From NCBI GenBank assembly GCA_017530105.1, contig JAFXMW010000098.1:1-35003 (forward strand): 35,003 nucleotides of DNA, written 5' to 3'. The notes under the pieces were generated by a model. The model saw nothing but the letters and a program-made list of their open reading frames with translations. It did not search any database and was not told the origin of the DNA. Source of the stretch: Bacteroidales bacterium. Lineage in GTDB: Bacteria; Bacteroidota; Bacteroidia; Bacteroidales; P3. The position numbers were made by a program, and so were the translations under genes. Of the stretch, positions 26,056 through 34,465 are shown piece after piece (position 1 is the stretch's first letter; each line of letters starts with the position of its first letter).

Positions 26056-27858
26056 CTAAAATGGTAATTCAACATGTTTGTATATGTAGTTGACATTGAT
26101 TATTTTATCAGATAAACCTGTAACAATAATCTGTTTTTGGGGTATCGCATAGTAAGTCATTAATGCTTCTTTTATTTGAGATTTTATTGAGAAAAGACCG
26201 CCTGACTCTTTTTTGAATGTATCACTAATATTTTCCCCATTGCATTTTAATGATTTGGTGCTACCATCTGATTCTATCAAAAATTCAAATTCATAAGTCC
26301 TATTTGTTCCCACTTGAGGGACAAATCGTTTGTTTTTCACTCTCGACAATTGATCATTAATAAATTCGAATGGTTTTACTACATTTAGTTTATTGATATT
26401 GTTTATTATTTCTTCAAAGTAAGTTGCCTTAAATCCTAATGGTCGGATTTCGGCATTACTATTAAAAAATACCTCATAAAGGATACCATCTATTAATGCT
26501 TTTTGGCACCATGGTTCCCAATCTTTGATGTATGATGAATAATTTTCTAAGAAGGAGATTGCACTACCAGAAGAACCTTCTGCACATTGAGTAATGTTTC
26601 TACCTAATACAAAAATTGAACTTCTATTAATATCTGTATTGCCTACATGAATCTCTCGCAGTCTCATTATTTTGTTAATGGCAGGATTCTGAATATACCA
26701 ATCATATGATTTTAACTTTTCTATATAAGAATCCATAAAGCCATGTGTATTCGTAGTGTCATATTGTCCATCTCGTATCGCAGTTCCTATATATAGAGGA
26801 GACTCTATATCCTCTTTGTAATCTGTGGTAATAGATGTCTCTTGCTTTTCTTGTTCTATATCATTATCTATATCTATGATTTTATCAAGAGGCATAGTAA
26901 CTCCAAAGTCATCATAATCTGGAGACTCATTAGCCGTTTCTTCTTCTGCAGTTGCTATTTGGAAAGAAATTGCTAATCCACGATATTTAGAGGCAAACAG
27001 CTGTACAAATGTTTTAAAATCGATAATACAGAAGTCTGTACCACCAGTTTTAATTTGAAATTCATAAATCAAACTTTCTTTGGCAATTTTCACCCGTTCA
27101 AATTCTCCTGCATTCCTCCCCGAGTCTATTATTTGTATCTCTGGAGAATAAACTATATCAGGTTTGCTGTCTCGAGATAATAATACGGCTTTCTTGATAC
27201 TATTTGATTTGCAATATTCTAAAATTTCTTTCCAAATAATAAGGTCACCCATCTTATTGGAATCTTTGGAAGCATCTTTATAGCCCGGTGGAATTAGATT
27301 GTCACATCTTTGTCGATAAGCTTCGTCTTGGTCTTGAATTAGAGAATAGATATCTGATGACAAAGACTTTGAAGTCATTTTCTGTTCTATTTCTTCGTGA
27401 ACTTTACGTTGGTGTTGATTTAAATTTTTATTAATAGTGTTGCTTATTCTCTCCAGTAGTTCTTTTATTTTATCTACATCTTCTTTTAGCTTGTCTATTT
27501 CCCCTTGGTATATTGAACCTTGCAACAAAGTGTCTCCAATATAACCTTTCACGAAATCACTTATGTTGTTGAACTCTTTTGCATGTGTTTTTATCTTGTC
27601 CAGTTCAGATAAATATTCCTTTGTTTTTTGTAGATATACCTTATTTGAATATTCATGAATAACCCAAACTGGAACGTGGAAGCGGCTACCACATTGGTCC
27701 ATCCAACTATAAAAGTCTTGGCGAGCCGTATCATTTAAGCGGTACAATTGTGAGATGACATTTGTATCAATGAATATAGCACAATCGGCATCGTCTAATA
27801 GAGATACTATATATTGATGGTATTTAGATATGTCTTTTTTTTTCTTCGGAAACTTCAT
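26056..27858 (-). CDS. PIN-like domain protein (putative ribonuclease)
   Basis: This 600-residue protein begins with a PIN-like domain of the PIN_8 type. It has AIFIDTNVISQLYRL with Asp31, then VWVIHEYSNKVY with a conserved acidic residue near 75. A long coiled-coil insertion spans about 85-190, and KKAVLLSRDSKPDIVY lies near 220-235. PIN domains are Mg2+-dependent RNases, and long PIN_8 proteins are often found in defence loci. The C-terminal half (about 330-600) matches no family I recognise. The DNA is clearly more AT-rich than all neighbouring genes, with many ATA, TTA and AAT codons. It lies 15 nt after mod, so it seems to be an insertion in the Type III operon from another source. Target and effect are unknown. 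Confidence 0.75.
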   Translation of the reverse strand: MKFPKKKKDISKYHQYIVSLLDDADCAIFIDTNVISQLYRLNDTARQDFYSWMDQCGSRFHVPVWVIHEYSNKVYLQKTKEYLSELDKIKTHAKEFNNISDFVKGYIGDTLLQGSIYQGEIDKLKEDVDKIKELLERISNTINKNLNQHQRKVHEEIEQKMTSKSLSSDIYSLIQDQDEAYRQRCDNLIPPGYKDASKDSNKMGDLIIWKEILEYCKSNSIKKAVLLSRDSKPDIVYSPEIQIIDSGRNAGEFERVKIAKESLIYEFQIKTGGTDFCIIDFKTFVQLFASKYRGLAISFQIATAEEETANESPDYDDFGVTMPLDKIIDIDNDIEQEKQETSITTDYKEDIESPLYIGTAIRDGQYDTTNTHGFMDSYIEKLKSYDWYIQNPAINKIMRLREIHVGNTDINRSSIFVLGRNITQCAEGSSGSAISFLENYSSYIKDWEPWCQKALIDGILYEVFFNSNAEIRPLGFKATYFEEIINNINKLNVVKPFEFINDQLSRVKNKRFVPQVGTNRTYEFEFLIESDGSTKSLKCNGENISDTFKKESGGLFSIKSQIKEALMTYYAIPQKQIIVTGLSDKIINVNYIYKHVELPF

Positions 27859-27873
27859 GTTAATACTACCTGT

Positions 27874-30027
27874 TTAAATGATTCTTCTGATTGTGTCTTT
27901 ACTGTATTCTTCCCAGATTTGTTCAAAGTTGTCGGCTACTTGGTCGGTGGCGAGGCTGGCGTCTCGGAGGACGAAGTAGTAGGGGTGCTGCTTGGCGATG
28001 GCTTTGATGGCGGTCTCGTTGACATCATTGTCGAAACAGGCCATTAGGTAGCCTTCGGCAACATTCCAAACTTTGATTTTAGGCTTTAGTTTTGAGGCGT
28101 TAGACGTTAGTCCTTTTCCAGCAGTTGTCTCGTCGCTAAAGTCTAAAGTCTCACGACTAAATTCTAAACACTCTATCTTGGCCGACAATTCTATACCTAA
28201 TTCTATCATGGCTTGGAAAAGCAAGTCTTCATCTGTACGGTCATGCTTGATATTGTCCTCGAAGAGTAGTTTTTCGTTGAACTCCTCGGGTGAGTAATAG
28301 ACATCCTGCATATTGGAGCTATCGAGTTTCAGCACTCGGAAGCCGACATCTACAGGCTTTAGACCTGAGACTTTAGACCCTAGATTGCTGTCGCCGCTAA
28401 AGTCTAATGTCTCCCGACTATCGTCTATCTTTTTCTTTTGCTCTTCAAGAATTTTCTTTCCAGCCCGACGGATGCGATCCTTGCCAATTTCGCAGAGATT
28501 TGAATAGTTCGCTACTTTGCATTCTTCGTTTAGTTGAACTAAAATGAATCTTCTGTGACCAGAGTCTTCTGCATTCCTCTCTAAAGTGGCTTGAGCAGTT
28601 GTTGCAGAACCTGAAAAGAAGTCAAGAACAATCGAATCATTTTTTGTTGCAATATCGATTATTCTCTTCACTAATCGTGTCGGTTTTGGAGTGTCAAACG
28701 GAGCATTTCCAGCAAACAGTGATTTTAATTCTTTCTTTGCCTCATCGTTATGACCCACCTCGTCATATTGCCAAAGATTAGTGACGATTTTCCCATCCAT
28801 ATCCTCTAAATAAGCTTTACGTCTTACCCGACCTTGTCCTCCTTTGGTAAAATAGAATAACGGCCATGGCCCTTTTGAGTATAATTCAGAAGCATGTTTT
28901 CTGGCCGATTCAAGAGGTTCATCCAACATTATTCCTGCCACCTCTTTACGAACATCATCTCGATTAATGCCACAAATTTCAGCTCTCATTTCTTCGTCGT
29001 GAAGGTCGACTAGTTTATATTTAGCCCATCTGCTAATACTCTCAAGTACAACTCTTTGCTCACGACACCAACATCTCCCTTTTGTGGGATATATTAATTC
29101 CCCGTTGAATGGGTTTTGAACTGCGTAAACCATACCTTGGTGGGTGACCGCACCCGGTGCAAATGCATCAGCACTGGTCCAATCACATCTGTCATTATCG
29201 GGGTTGCTATACAAAGAATCCATTTGCTTGGTGCGATTGAGCCTATTGGGTGTCCAATTCGGATTCTTCGAGTACACAACAATATGTTCCACCTCTGCAG
29301 AGACACCAGTGTTGTTGTTCTTTGGGGAATAAGTTTTCTGCCATGAAATGTCGGCTACAAAGTTATGCTCTCCATAAATTTCGTTTAAAATTTTTGTTAG
29401 ATTGCAAATTTCGTTGTCATCAATCGAGATAAATATCACCCCATCCTCGCTAAGTAAGTCCTTGGCCACTTTCAACCGGGGGTAAATCATATTAAGCCAG
29501 TCGGTATGGAAGCGGCCATTGCTTTCGGTGTTGGACACGAGACGGTTGCCCTCTTCGTCCTCCTGTCCGCTGTTGTGGATGTAGTCGCCTGTGGTTTGTG
29601 CAAAGTCATCATTATAGACAAAGTCATTGCCTGTGTTGTAGGGCGGGTCGATGTAGATCATCTTCACCTTGCCCAGATAGTTTTCGCGGAGCAGCTTCAG
29701 CACTTCGAGATTGTCGCCCTCGATATAGAGGTTCTGTGTGTTGTCGAAGTCCACGCTCTCCTCACGACATGGACGCAGGGTGTCGGTGGTGGGGACATTG
29801 GCCAAGCGGATGGCGTTGCGCTTGTCAGGCCAAGTGAACTGATATCGTTCCTCTGGACCTTCCACGATGTCCTTCGACAGCTCCTGCCGCAGCTGGTCAA
29901 AGTCGATGGCCACCTCCGGCCGTCCGTTCTCATCCAACCGTTCTGTCAAACAATTCGGGAAAAACTCCCCAATACGTTTTATATTTTCATCCACGATGTT
30001 CGTGGTCTGCATATTCAATTTTTCCAT
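27874..30027 (-). CDS. mod: Type III DNA methyltransferase Mod
   Basis: This 717-residue beta-class adenine N6 methyltransferase gives the Type III system its sequence recognition and protects host DNA. Motif IV is MIYIDPPYNTGNDF near residue 129 and motif I is VLDFFSGSATTAQA near 470, the order expected for the beta class. The central target-recognition region lies between them. Two stretches in the C-terminal part are made of repeat DNA: about residues 534-558 (DSRETLDFSGDSNLGSKVSG) and about 622-649 (FSRETLDFSDETTAGKG...). They sit in loops before GFRVLKLDSSN and before WNVAEGYLMACFD. The gene is otherwise intact, so methylation is probably active. A heptad array directly abuts the start codon. 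Recognition sequence cannot be predicted. Confidence 0.93.
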   Translation of the reverse strand: MEKLNMQTTNIVDENIKRIGEFFPNCLTERLDENGRPEVAIDFDQLRQELSKDIVEGPEERYQFTWPDKRNAIRLANVPTTDTLRPCREESVDFDNTQNLYIEGDNLEVLKLLRENYLGKVKMIYIDPPYNTGNDFVYNDDFAQTTGDYIHNSGQEDEEGNRLVSNTESNGRFHTDWLNMIYPRLKVAKDLLSEDGVIFISIDDNEICNLTKILNEIYGEHNFVADISWQKTYSPKNNNTGVSAEVEHIVVYSKNPNWTPNRLNRTKQMDSLYSNPDNDRCDWTSADAFAPGAVTHQGMVYAVQNPFNGELIYPTKGRCWCREQRVVLESISRWAKYKLVDLHDEEMRAEICGINRDDVRKEVAGIMLDEPLESARKHASELYSKGPWPLFYFTKGGQGRVRRKAYLEDMDGKIVTNLWQYDEVGHNDEAKKELKSLFAGNAPFDTPKPTRLVKRIIDIATKNDSIVLDFFSGSATTAQATLERNAEDSGHRRFILVQLNEECKVANYSNLCEIGKDRIRRAGKKILEEQKKKIDDSRETLDFSGDSNLGSKVSGLKPVDVGFRVLKLDSSNMQDVYYSPEEFNEKLLFEDNIKHDRTDEDLLFQAMIELGIELSAKIECLEFSRETLDFSDETTAGKGLTSNASKLKPKIKVWNVAEGYLMACFDNDVNETAIKAIAKQHPYYFVLRDASLATDQVADNFEQIWEEYSKDTIRRII
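28081..28165 (-). repeat. In-frame heptad element in mod (copy C, diverged)
   Basis: It starts AGGCTTTAG and ends with CGCTAAAGTCTAAAGTC, then a degraded CTAA arm. The right part matches copies A and B, while the middle has diverged. It encodes the second SRETLDFS peptide of Mod in the same frame as the other copies. Confidence 0.7.
28354..28427 (-). repeat. In-frame palindromic heptad element in mod (copy B)
   Basis: It matches res copy A at 63 of 67 bases (28354-28420) and is read in the same frame, giving SRETLDFSGDSNLGSKVSG against SRETLDFGGDSNLESKVSG. The four base differences include changes that keep or alter the amino acid, so the copies have had time to diverge a little. Confidence 0.85.
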
Positions 30028-30061
30028 TTTTAGACTTTAGTTGTTAGGCGTTAGACTTTAG
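30027..30061. repeat. Heptad array, 5 units, next to the mod start
   Basis: Units TTTTTAG, ACTTTAG, TTGTTAG, GCGTTAG and ACTTTAG (TTAG on the plus strand, opposite to the array at 25885) abut the mod ATG. They would form the last part of its 5' leader. Confidence 0.8.
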
Positions 30062-30154
30062 TTTTTTCTGTTCATTTACCTTGCAGATTTCTCCATATAA
30101 TAAAAAATATATCATCAACATTTTCAATATCAGTTGTTTGTTTTGATTTGTAGA

Positions 30155-30178
30155 TTAAGCATGTTCAAACATGCTTAA
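30155..30178 (-). terminator. 11-bp palindrome over the DUF4391 stop codon
   Basis: TTAAGCATGTT and AACATGCTTAA form a perfect 11-bp stem with a 2-nt centre. The stop codon of the DUF4391 gene is inside it. It lacks a T run on the minus strand, so it may be an RNA hairpin that separates this gene from mod, or a protein-binding site. Confidence 0.45.
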
Positions 30179-30772
30179 TATTTGTTTCAGATTTATGAGT
30201 TCTCGGTGCAATTCATATTTTTTGTGCGTTTGTTTCTCCAACCGGCATTTCTTTTCGAGGGCTTCTATCTGTCGGAGCAGTCTCTCTTTCTTTTCACGGT
30301 TGATTATCTGCTGTTCGATGGTTTCTTCCGATGTGGCATCAAGGTCTCCTATACTTGCCACAATGTTGTTCCAGACATCATCAAGATTCAAACCCTGGAG
30401 TGGGATAATGGCCTCATCTGTCGGCATCCATGCCGACTGTTGCAGCTGGGTGTGAAAGATACAGAACTGCGTCTGACCATCGTAAATCAGTGCAAAAACG
30501 ATATTCTGTGGAATCAACTTTTGCAGCAACAGGATGTTCTTTGTGTCATACTCCCTATGCTTCAAATCCACCTGTAGTACATAGAAGCCTTTCACCTCTT
30601 TGCCTTCGGACAATGCCGGGACGGTGGAGGGAGACACACGGGCCACCAACACCATACGGCTGATGTCCGCATCGAAACGGTCGCGCTCAACCGTTTTCAG
30701 GTTGAACTTTTCGAAGACCGTTTTCTTGTAGAGCGGCTGGCTGATGACAGTAGATGGTGGCAAGTTGTACAT
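30155..30772 (-). CDS. DUF4391 domain protein
   Basis: This 205-residue protein of the DUF4391 family starts LPPSTVISQPLYKKTVFEKFNL. It has the conserved block FYVLQVDLKHREYDTKNILLLQKLIPQNIVFALIYDGQTQFCIFHTQL, then W...IV..IG and a C-terminal coiled coil (residues about 160-203). The domain has no established function. From memory it commonly lies between an SNF2-type helicase gene and Type III mod/res genes, as here, so it is probably a component of that defence unit. It starts 8 nt after the S23 gene, and a palindrome covers its stop codon. Identification is fairly good; role is inferred from context only. Confidence 0.8.
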   Translation of the reverse strand: MYNLPPSTVISQPLYKKTVFEKFNLKTVERDRFDADISRMVLVARVSPSTVPALSEGKEVKGFYVLQVDLKHREYDTKNILLLQKLIPQNIVFALIYDGQTQFCIFHTQLQQSAWMPTDEAIIPLQGLNLDDVWNNIVASIGDLDATSEETIEQQIINREKKERLLRQIEALEKKCRLEKQTHKKYELHRELINLKQILSMFEHA

Positions 30773-30777
30773 GATAG

Positions 30778-30805
30778 TCGTTAGTTGTTAGGCTTTAGAC
30801 ATTGG
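30778..30805. repeat. Heptad array, 4 units, at the 3' end of the S23 gene
   Basis: Units TCGTTAG, TTGTTAG, GCTTTAG and ACATTGG (TTAG on the plus strand) encode the last residues and the stop of the S23 gene. The block AGGCTTTAGAC is the same as the left edge of mod copy B. Confidence 0.75.
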
Positions 30806-31167
30806 TTTTGGGGCTTTAATGAGTTAGAAAGGGCATTGAGCATTTTGCTGATTTCTTCTATTAGGTTATAGATATTAGTTGCCAGACTCTGGTCAATATA
30901 GCCTATGCGGAGACATATTTCAATTTGTGTTTCTAATTCCCATAAAGAGCCTCGGGCAATAGATAAGAACTGAATGAACTCCTTATCAGAATTGCGGCCT
31001 TGGCCTTCGGCAATATTAGAAGGAATCGACACAACCGCTCGGCGCATCTGGTCAGACAAGGCATAGGTTTCCTCCTTTGGCAAAAGTTTGACTAGTTTAT
31101 AAACCTCAACAGTCAAATCCATTGCCTTCTGCCAAACCTTCAATTCTTTATAATTACTCGATTTCAT
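30781..31167 (-). CDS. S23 four-helix-bundle protein (23S rRNA intervening-sequence family)
   Basis: This 128-residue protein has the conserved S23/IVP signature: LKVWQKAMDLTVEVYKL, YALSDQMRRAVVSIPSNIAEGQGR, FIQFLSIARGSLWELETQIEI and a final helix. The family was first seen in intervening sequences inside 23S rRNA genes and is related in fold to the Avd protein of diversity-generating retroelements; the molecular role is unclear. The last residues (QCLKPNN) and stop are encoded by heptad repeat DNA, and an 11-unit heptad array lies 10 nt upstream of the ATG. The two flanking arrays are in opposite orientation. It sits inside a defence operon but is not a usual part of one, so it may be a passenger of a mobile element. 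Confidence 0.9.
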   Translation of the reverse strand: MKSSNYKELKVWQKAMDLTVEVYKLVKLLPKEETYALSDQMRRAVVSIPSNIAEGQGRNSDKEFIQFLSIARGSLWELETQIEICLRIGYIDQSLATNIYNLIEEISKMLNALSNSLKPQNQCLKPNN

Positions 31168-31176
31168 TTTCTTAAA

Positions 31177-31253
31177 GTCTAATGTCTAAAGTCTAATGTC
31201 TAAAGTCTAATGTCTAAAGTCTAAAATCTAAAGTCTAATGTCTAATAACTAAG
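31177..31253. repeat. Heptad array, 11 units
   Basis: Eleven 7-nt units, mostly GTCTAAT alternating with GTCTAAA, lie between the helicase and S23 genes. The array encodes the last four residues (VIRH) and the TAG stop of the helicase gene. Confidence 0.92.
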
Positions 31254-34200
31254 AAACAAATTAGTTCGAAGTCGTCGAGGCCAGAAATCTTCTTATCGAA
31301 CAGCTCTCCCTGCACTCCGTCTAGGAAGCTGTCCATATCGGACGATTCCTTCACGGAAATGATGGAGTTGATGGCTTTGCTGAGCAAGTCGGAATACTTG
31401 TCCATGCGCAGGCCATCGCGGGTTTCTTTATTGAATTGACTACAGAGTTTCACATCGGGTGCGTGCAAGGGTTTGCAGAGCAGACGCATCCTGTCGAGCA
31501 TGTCTTTGGGGTGCAAATGGTCTATGACCACATCCCCTGTGTCGGAGATATAGACCATATAGAAGGGGTGCAGCTGGTTCTTGTGGTCAATGTTTATACC
31601 TGCCGTTCTGTTTTTTAGCACAAAGATTGTTCCTGGAGGAGTCTGCTCTGTGGCTGAAACAACGGCATGCAGTCCGAAGGGGGTATGTTCCACATCGTGA
31701 TTGCTGTTCATATACTCTAGTAAGTCCAGCCGGAATTCGTTAAGTCCCAAGTCCATGATGCTTACCCCACTGTTCATCTCCTCGAGGTCAACCACATCTT
31801 CCTGCAAGCGTTTCAGCTGGATGCGCCGGTACTCTAAATCGTCTTTTTCTTCAGGTGACAGAAGATTGTCGTCGCCTGTGGAGGTCATTACCGTTACTTT
31901 CATGCGTGCCTCCACTCGGCCTTTCAGGTTGATATACTCGTCGAGCGTCATATCCGGCCAGTAATTGACCAACTGTATCTGCGCATTCTTAGACCCGATA
32001 CGGTCGATACGTCCGAAACGCTGGATAATGCGGACGGGATTCCAGTGTATGTCGTAGTTGAGCAGATAGTCGCAGTCCTGCAGGTTCTGGCCTTCACTGA
32101 TGCAGTCGGTAGCAATGAGCACATCTATCTCTTCATTCAGATTTGGATAAATGGCTGCACGTTCTTTCGAGACAGGAGAAAACAGGGTCAACACTTTGTT
32201 GAAGTCGAGTTTCTCTTTCAACTTAAGGGTACTCCTTGCTTCCACATCGCCGGTGACAAGTGCCACATTCAAACCATACTTGGACTTGATGGCGTCAGCC
32301 AAATTGTTATACAGATATTCTGCTGTGTCGGAGAAAGCCGTAAACACCAGCACCTTTTTGTTGTTGCCATTAATGGGGTGGGCAAACTTGTCTTTCAAGT
32401 CGCTGATGAGCTGCTGCAGTTTGCTGTCGTGCTCAGGCGTGATGCTTTTGAGCATATACAGCAGCAACTGGATGATTTCAAGGTCACTCTCGATTTCATC
32501 CCGCCATGAGATGTAATCCATATCCTCCAAGAGAATACGGTTTTTCTTTTTGCCGATGGTGAAGTCCTGTTCGTCCTCATCCACATCGGCACTTTCGTAG
32601 TCATCCACCGACACACGCCTTTCGCCTTTCTCAAAGCGGGCAATGGCATCGAGTGTTTCCTGCATATAGTCACGGATACGACCCAGAGTAAGGCGGAAGG
32701 AGTTGACAGACGATTCCAGCCGTTTCAGCAACTGCATATTCATCAGCCGTTGAATACCCCGTTCACGTTCTTCAATGCTCAGCCGATGTCCTGACGAGCC
32801 TTCCTCTTCTTTGTATTTCCATTGCTGGGTCGCCAGAATAAAAGCCGAAGGGGTATAAATAGCCAAACGGAGCATCTGCAATTGCTCGAATATCTCGTTG
32901 TAGTTGATGGCTGTGTCGAGGTCGGTCAGATGCGGATTGCGTGAGATGGGTTTTAGGCGCTCGGGGAATGTGCCAATGTCTGTGGTATCGTAATACTGCT
33001 GGATGTGCTTACGGCTACGGGCGATGGTCACTGCATCAAGTAGTTTGAAGAAATCGAAGTCGAGCATTCGCAACAAACGTTCCGTAGTCCTTTCTTGTGG
33101 TGGTAAGTCTGCCCAGATGTTATAGGCACCTTGTGCCTGACGGAAGATGTCGTCAATGCCCCTGTTGGTGGGCAGTAGCTTGTCAAACGCTTTTGCCTCT
33201 CCTTCGTAAGCCAACTGGAGCTGGTTCTTGAGGTCGTTGAAACGGTTGTTGACAGGAGTGGCAGAAAGCATCAATACTTTTGTCTTCACGCCTGAACGGA
33301 TTACCTTGTTCATCAGACGTAGGTAGCGGTTCTCCTTAGGGTTCTCACCGTACTCGTCGGTAGAAGTCTTTCCACCATTGCGGAAGTTGTGGCTCTCATC
33401 AATCACTACAAGGTCAAAATTGCCCCAGTTGATTCGGTCCAAGTCAATATCATTACTACGCCCGTGGTCGCGAGAGAGGTCTGTGTGATACAGAATCTTA
33501 TAGTTTAAGCGGTCTTTTACCAACGGGTTGTTCGTATAGAGCTGCCGATAGGTATTCCAGTTTTCGTAGAGCTTCTTGGGACAGAGAACAAGAACGGAAC
33601 GGTTTCGACTCTCGTAGTACTTGATGACAGACAATGCGGTGAAGGTTTTGCCCAAACCTACGCTATCGGCAAGGATGCAACCGTTGAACTTTTCCAGTTT
33701 ATTGATGATGGCCAAGGCGGCATCACGCTGGAAGTTATAGAGTTTGTTCCAGATAATAGAGTTCTTGAAGCCTGTTGCCTCATTGGGCAGTTCATCCTCA
33801 CTGATGTCTTCCAGAAACTCGTTGAAGATGTTGTATAGAGCCACAAAGTAAAGGAACTCTGGAGCATTCTCCTTATAGACGTTGCTGATATTGTCGATTA
33901 CCTCTTCCGTCACCACCTGCATACGTGCCGAGTCGTTCCATAGCTGGTTGAACAGGTCGATATAGGCTTTTGAGAATGGTGCATCGGCCTTTTGTATCAT
34001 TGTATATGCAGTGTTGCCTTTCTCACAGCCAAGGTCGACGGTTGTGAAGCCATCCAAGGGAGAATAGCTGGTATCGTCAAGAGTGATAAACCCCATCATC
34101 TGCTCGTTGGTGCTGTTGGACTTGAAACAGACCTTTTGACGTATCCACTCGGCGCACTCGTGGGCAATGGCTTTCTGCGTAAGTTCGTTTCGCAGTTTCA

Positions 34201-34465
34201 CCTCAAACTCCGAACCAAATAGTGTGCGTTCACGTCCCAGGCGTGGGATATAAAATTCCCGCTGGTGTTTAGGGGTCTTCTCTGTAGTGAATGTGGGTGA
34301 AGTGAAAATGAACCGTAGTTCTTTTATTTCTTTTAGAGCATCTTTGAGTTCTTGAAAGGCATAGATGGAAAAGCATGATGCAGCAATCGACAGTTGGCTT
34401 CCTGCCGTTATCTGCTGTAACAAATCGTCGCGCAGAGTCTTACTTACATTGTTAATCAGTTCCAT
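31235..34465 (-). CDS. SNF2-type helicase with N-terminal PLD-like region
   Basis: This 1076-residue superfamily 2 protein of the SNF2/RapA-like group carries Walker A ADSVGLGKTFTAL near residue 272, the DESHNFR box near 357, LSATPVNNRFNDL near 400 and C-terminal motifs LIATDCISEGQNLQDCD and QRFGRIDRIGSKNAQ near 820. The first 110 residues (LSIAASCFSIYAFQELKDAL...ELRFIFTSPTF) resemble the phospholipase-D-like start of defence-type helicases, without an HKD motif that I can see. It is the first gene of the island, with a -7 promoter box 86 nt upstream, and probably remodels or translocates on DNA together with the DUF4391 protein. The last codons and stop derive from the heptad array. It could be an independent defence module next to the Type III system rather than part of it. 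Confidence 0.88.
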   Translation of the reverse strand: MELINNVSKTLRDDLLQQITAGSQLSIAASCFSIYAFQELKDALKEIKELRFIFTSPTFTTEKTPKHQREFYIPRLGRERTLFGSEFEVKLRNELTQKAIAHECAEWIRQKVCFKSNSTNEQMMGFITLDDTSYSPLDGFTTVDLGCEKGNTAYTMIQKADAPFSKAYIDLFNQLWNDSARMQVVTEEVIDNISNVYKENAPEFLYFVALYNIFNEFLEDISEDELPNEATGFKNSIIWNKLYNFQRDAALAIINKLEKFNGCILADSVGLGKTFTALSVIKYYESRNRSVLVLCPKKLYENWNTYRQLYTNNPLVKDRLNYKILYHTDLSRDHGRSNDIDLDRINWGNFDLVVIDESHNFRNGGKTSTDEYGENPKENRYLRLMNKVIRSGVKTKVLMLSATPVNNRFNDLKNQLQLAYEGEAKAFDKLLPTNRGIDDIFRQAQGAYNIWADLPPQERTTERLLRMLDFDFFKLLDAVTIARSRKHIQQYYDTTDIGTFPERLKPISRNPHLTDLDTAINYNEIFEQLQMLRLAIYTPSAFILATQQWKYKEEEGSSGHRLSIEERERGIQRLMNMQLLKRLESSVNSFRLTLGRIRDYMQETLDAIARFEKGERRVSVDDYESADVDEDEQDFTIGKKKNRILLEDMDYISWRDEIESDLEIIQLLLYMLKSITPEHDSKLQQLISDLKDKFAHPINGNNKKVLVFTAFSDTAEYLYNNLADAIKSKYGLNVALVTGDVEARSTLKLKEKLDFNKVLTLFSPVSKERAAIYPNLNEEIDVLIATDCISEGQNLQDCDYLLNYDIHWNPVRIIQRFGRIDRIGSKNAQIQLVNYWPDMTLDEYINLKGRVEARMKVTVMTSTGDDNLLSPEEKDDLEYRRIQLKRLQEDVVDLEEMNSGVSIMDLGLNEFRLDLLEYMNSNHDVEHTPFGLHAVVSATEQTPPGTIFVLKNRTAGINIDHKNQLHPFYMVYISDTGDVVIDHLHPKDMLDRMRLLCKPLHAPDVKLCSQFNKETRDGLRMDKYSDLLSKAINSIISVKESSDMDSFLDGVQGELFDKKISGLDDFELICFLVIRH

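Noticed and set aside
25885-31253. CRISPR array
   Set aside because: The repeats are contiguous 7-nt units without spacers, and no cas gene is present.
31235-34465. DISARM or BREX core gene
   Set aside because: No drmA, drmB, pglX or brxC-type partner is present; the neighbours are DUF4391 and Type III genes.
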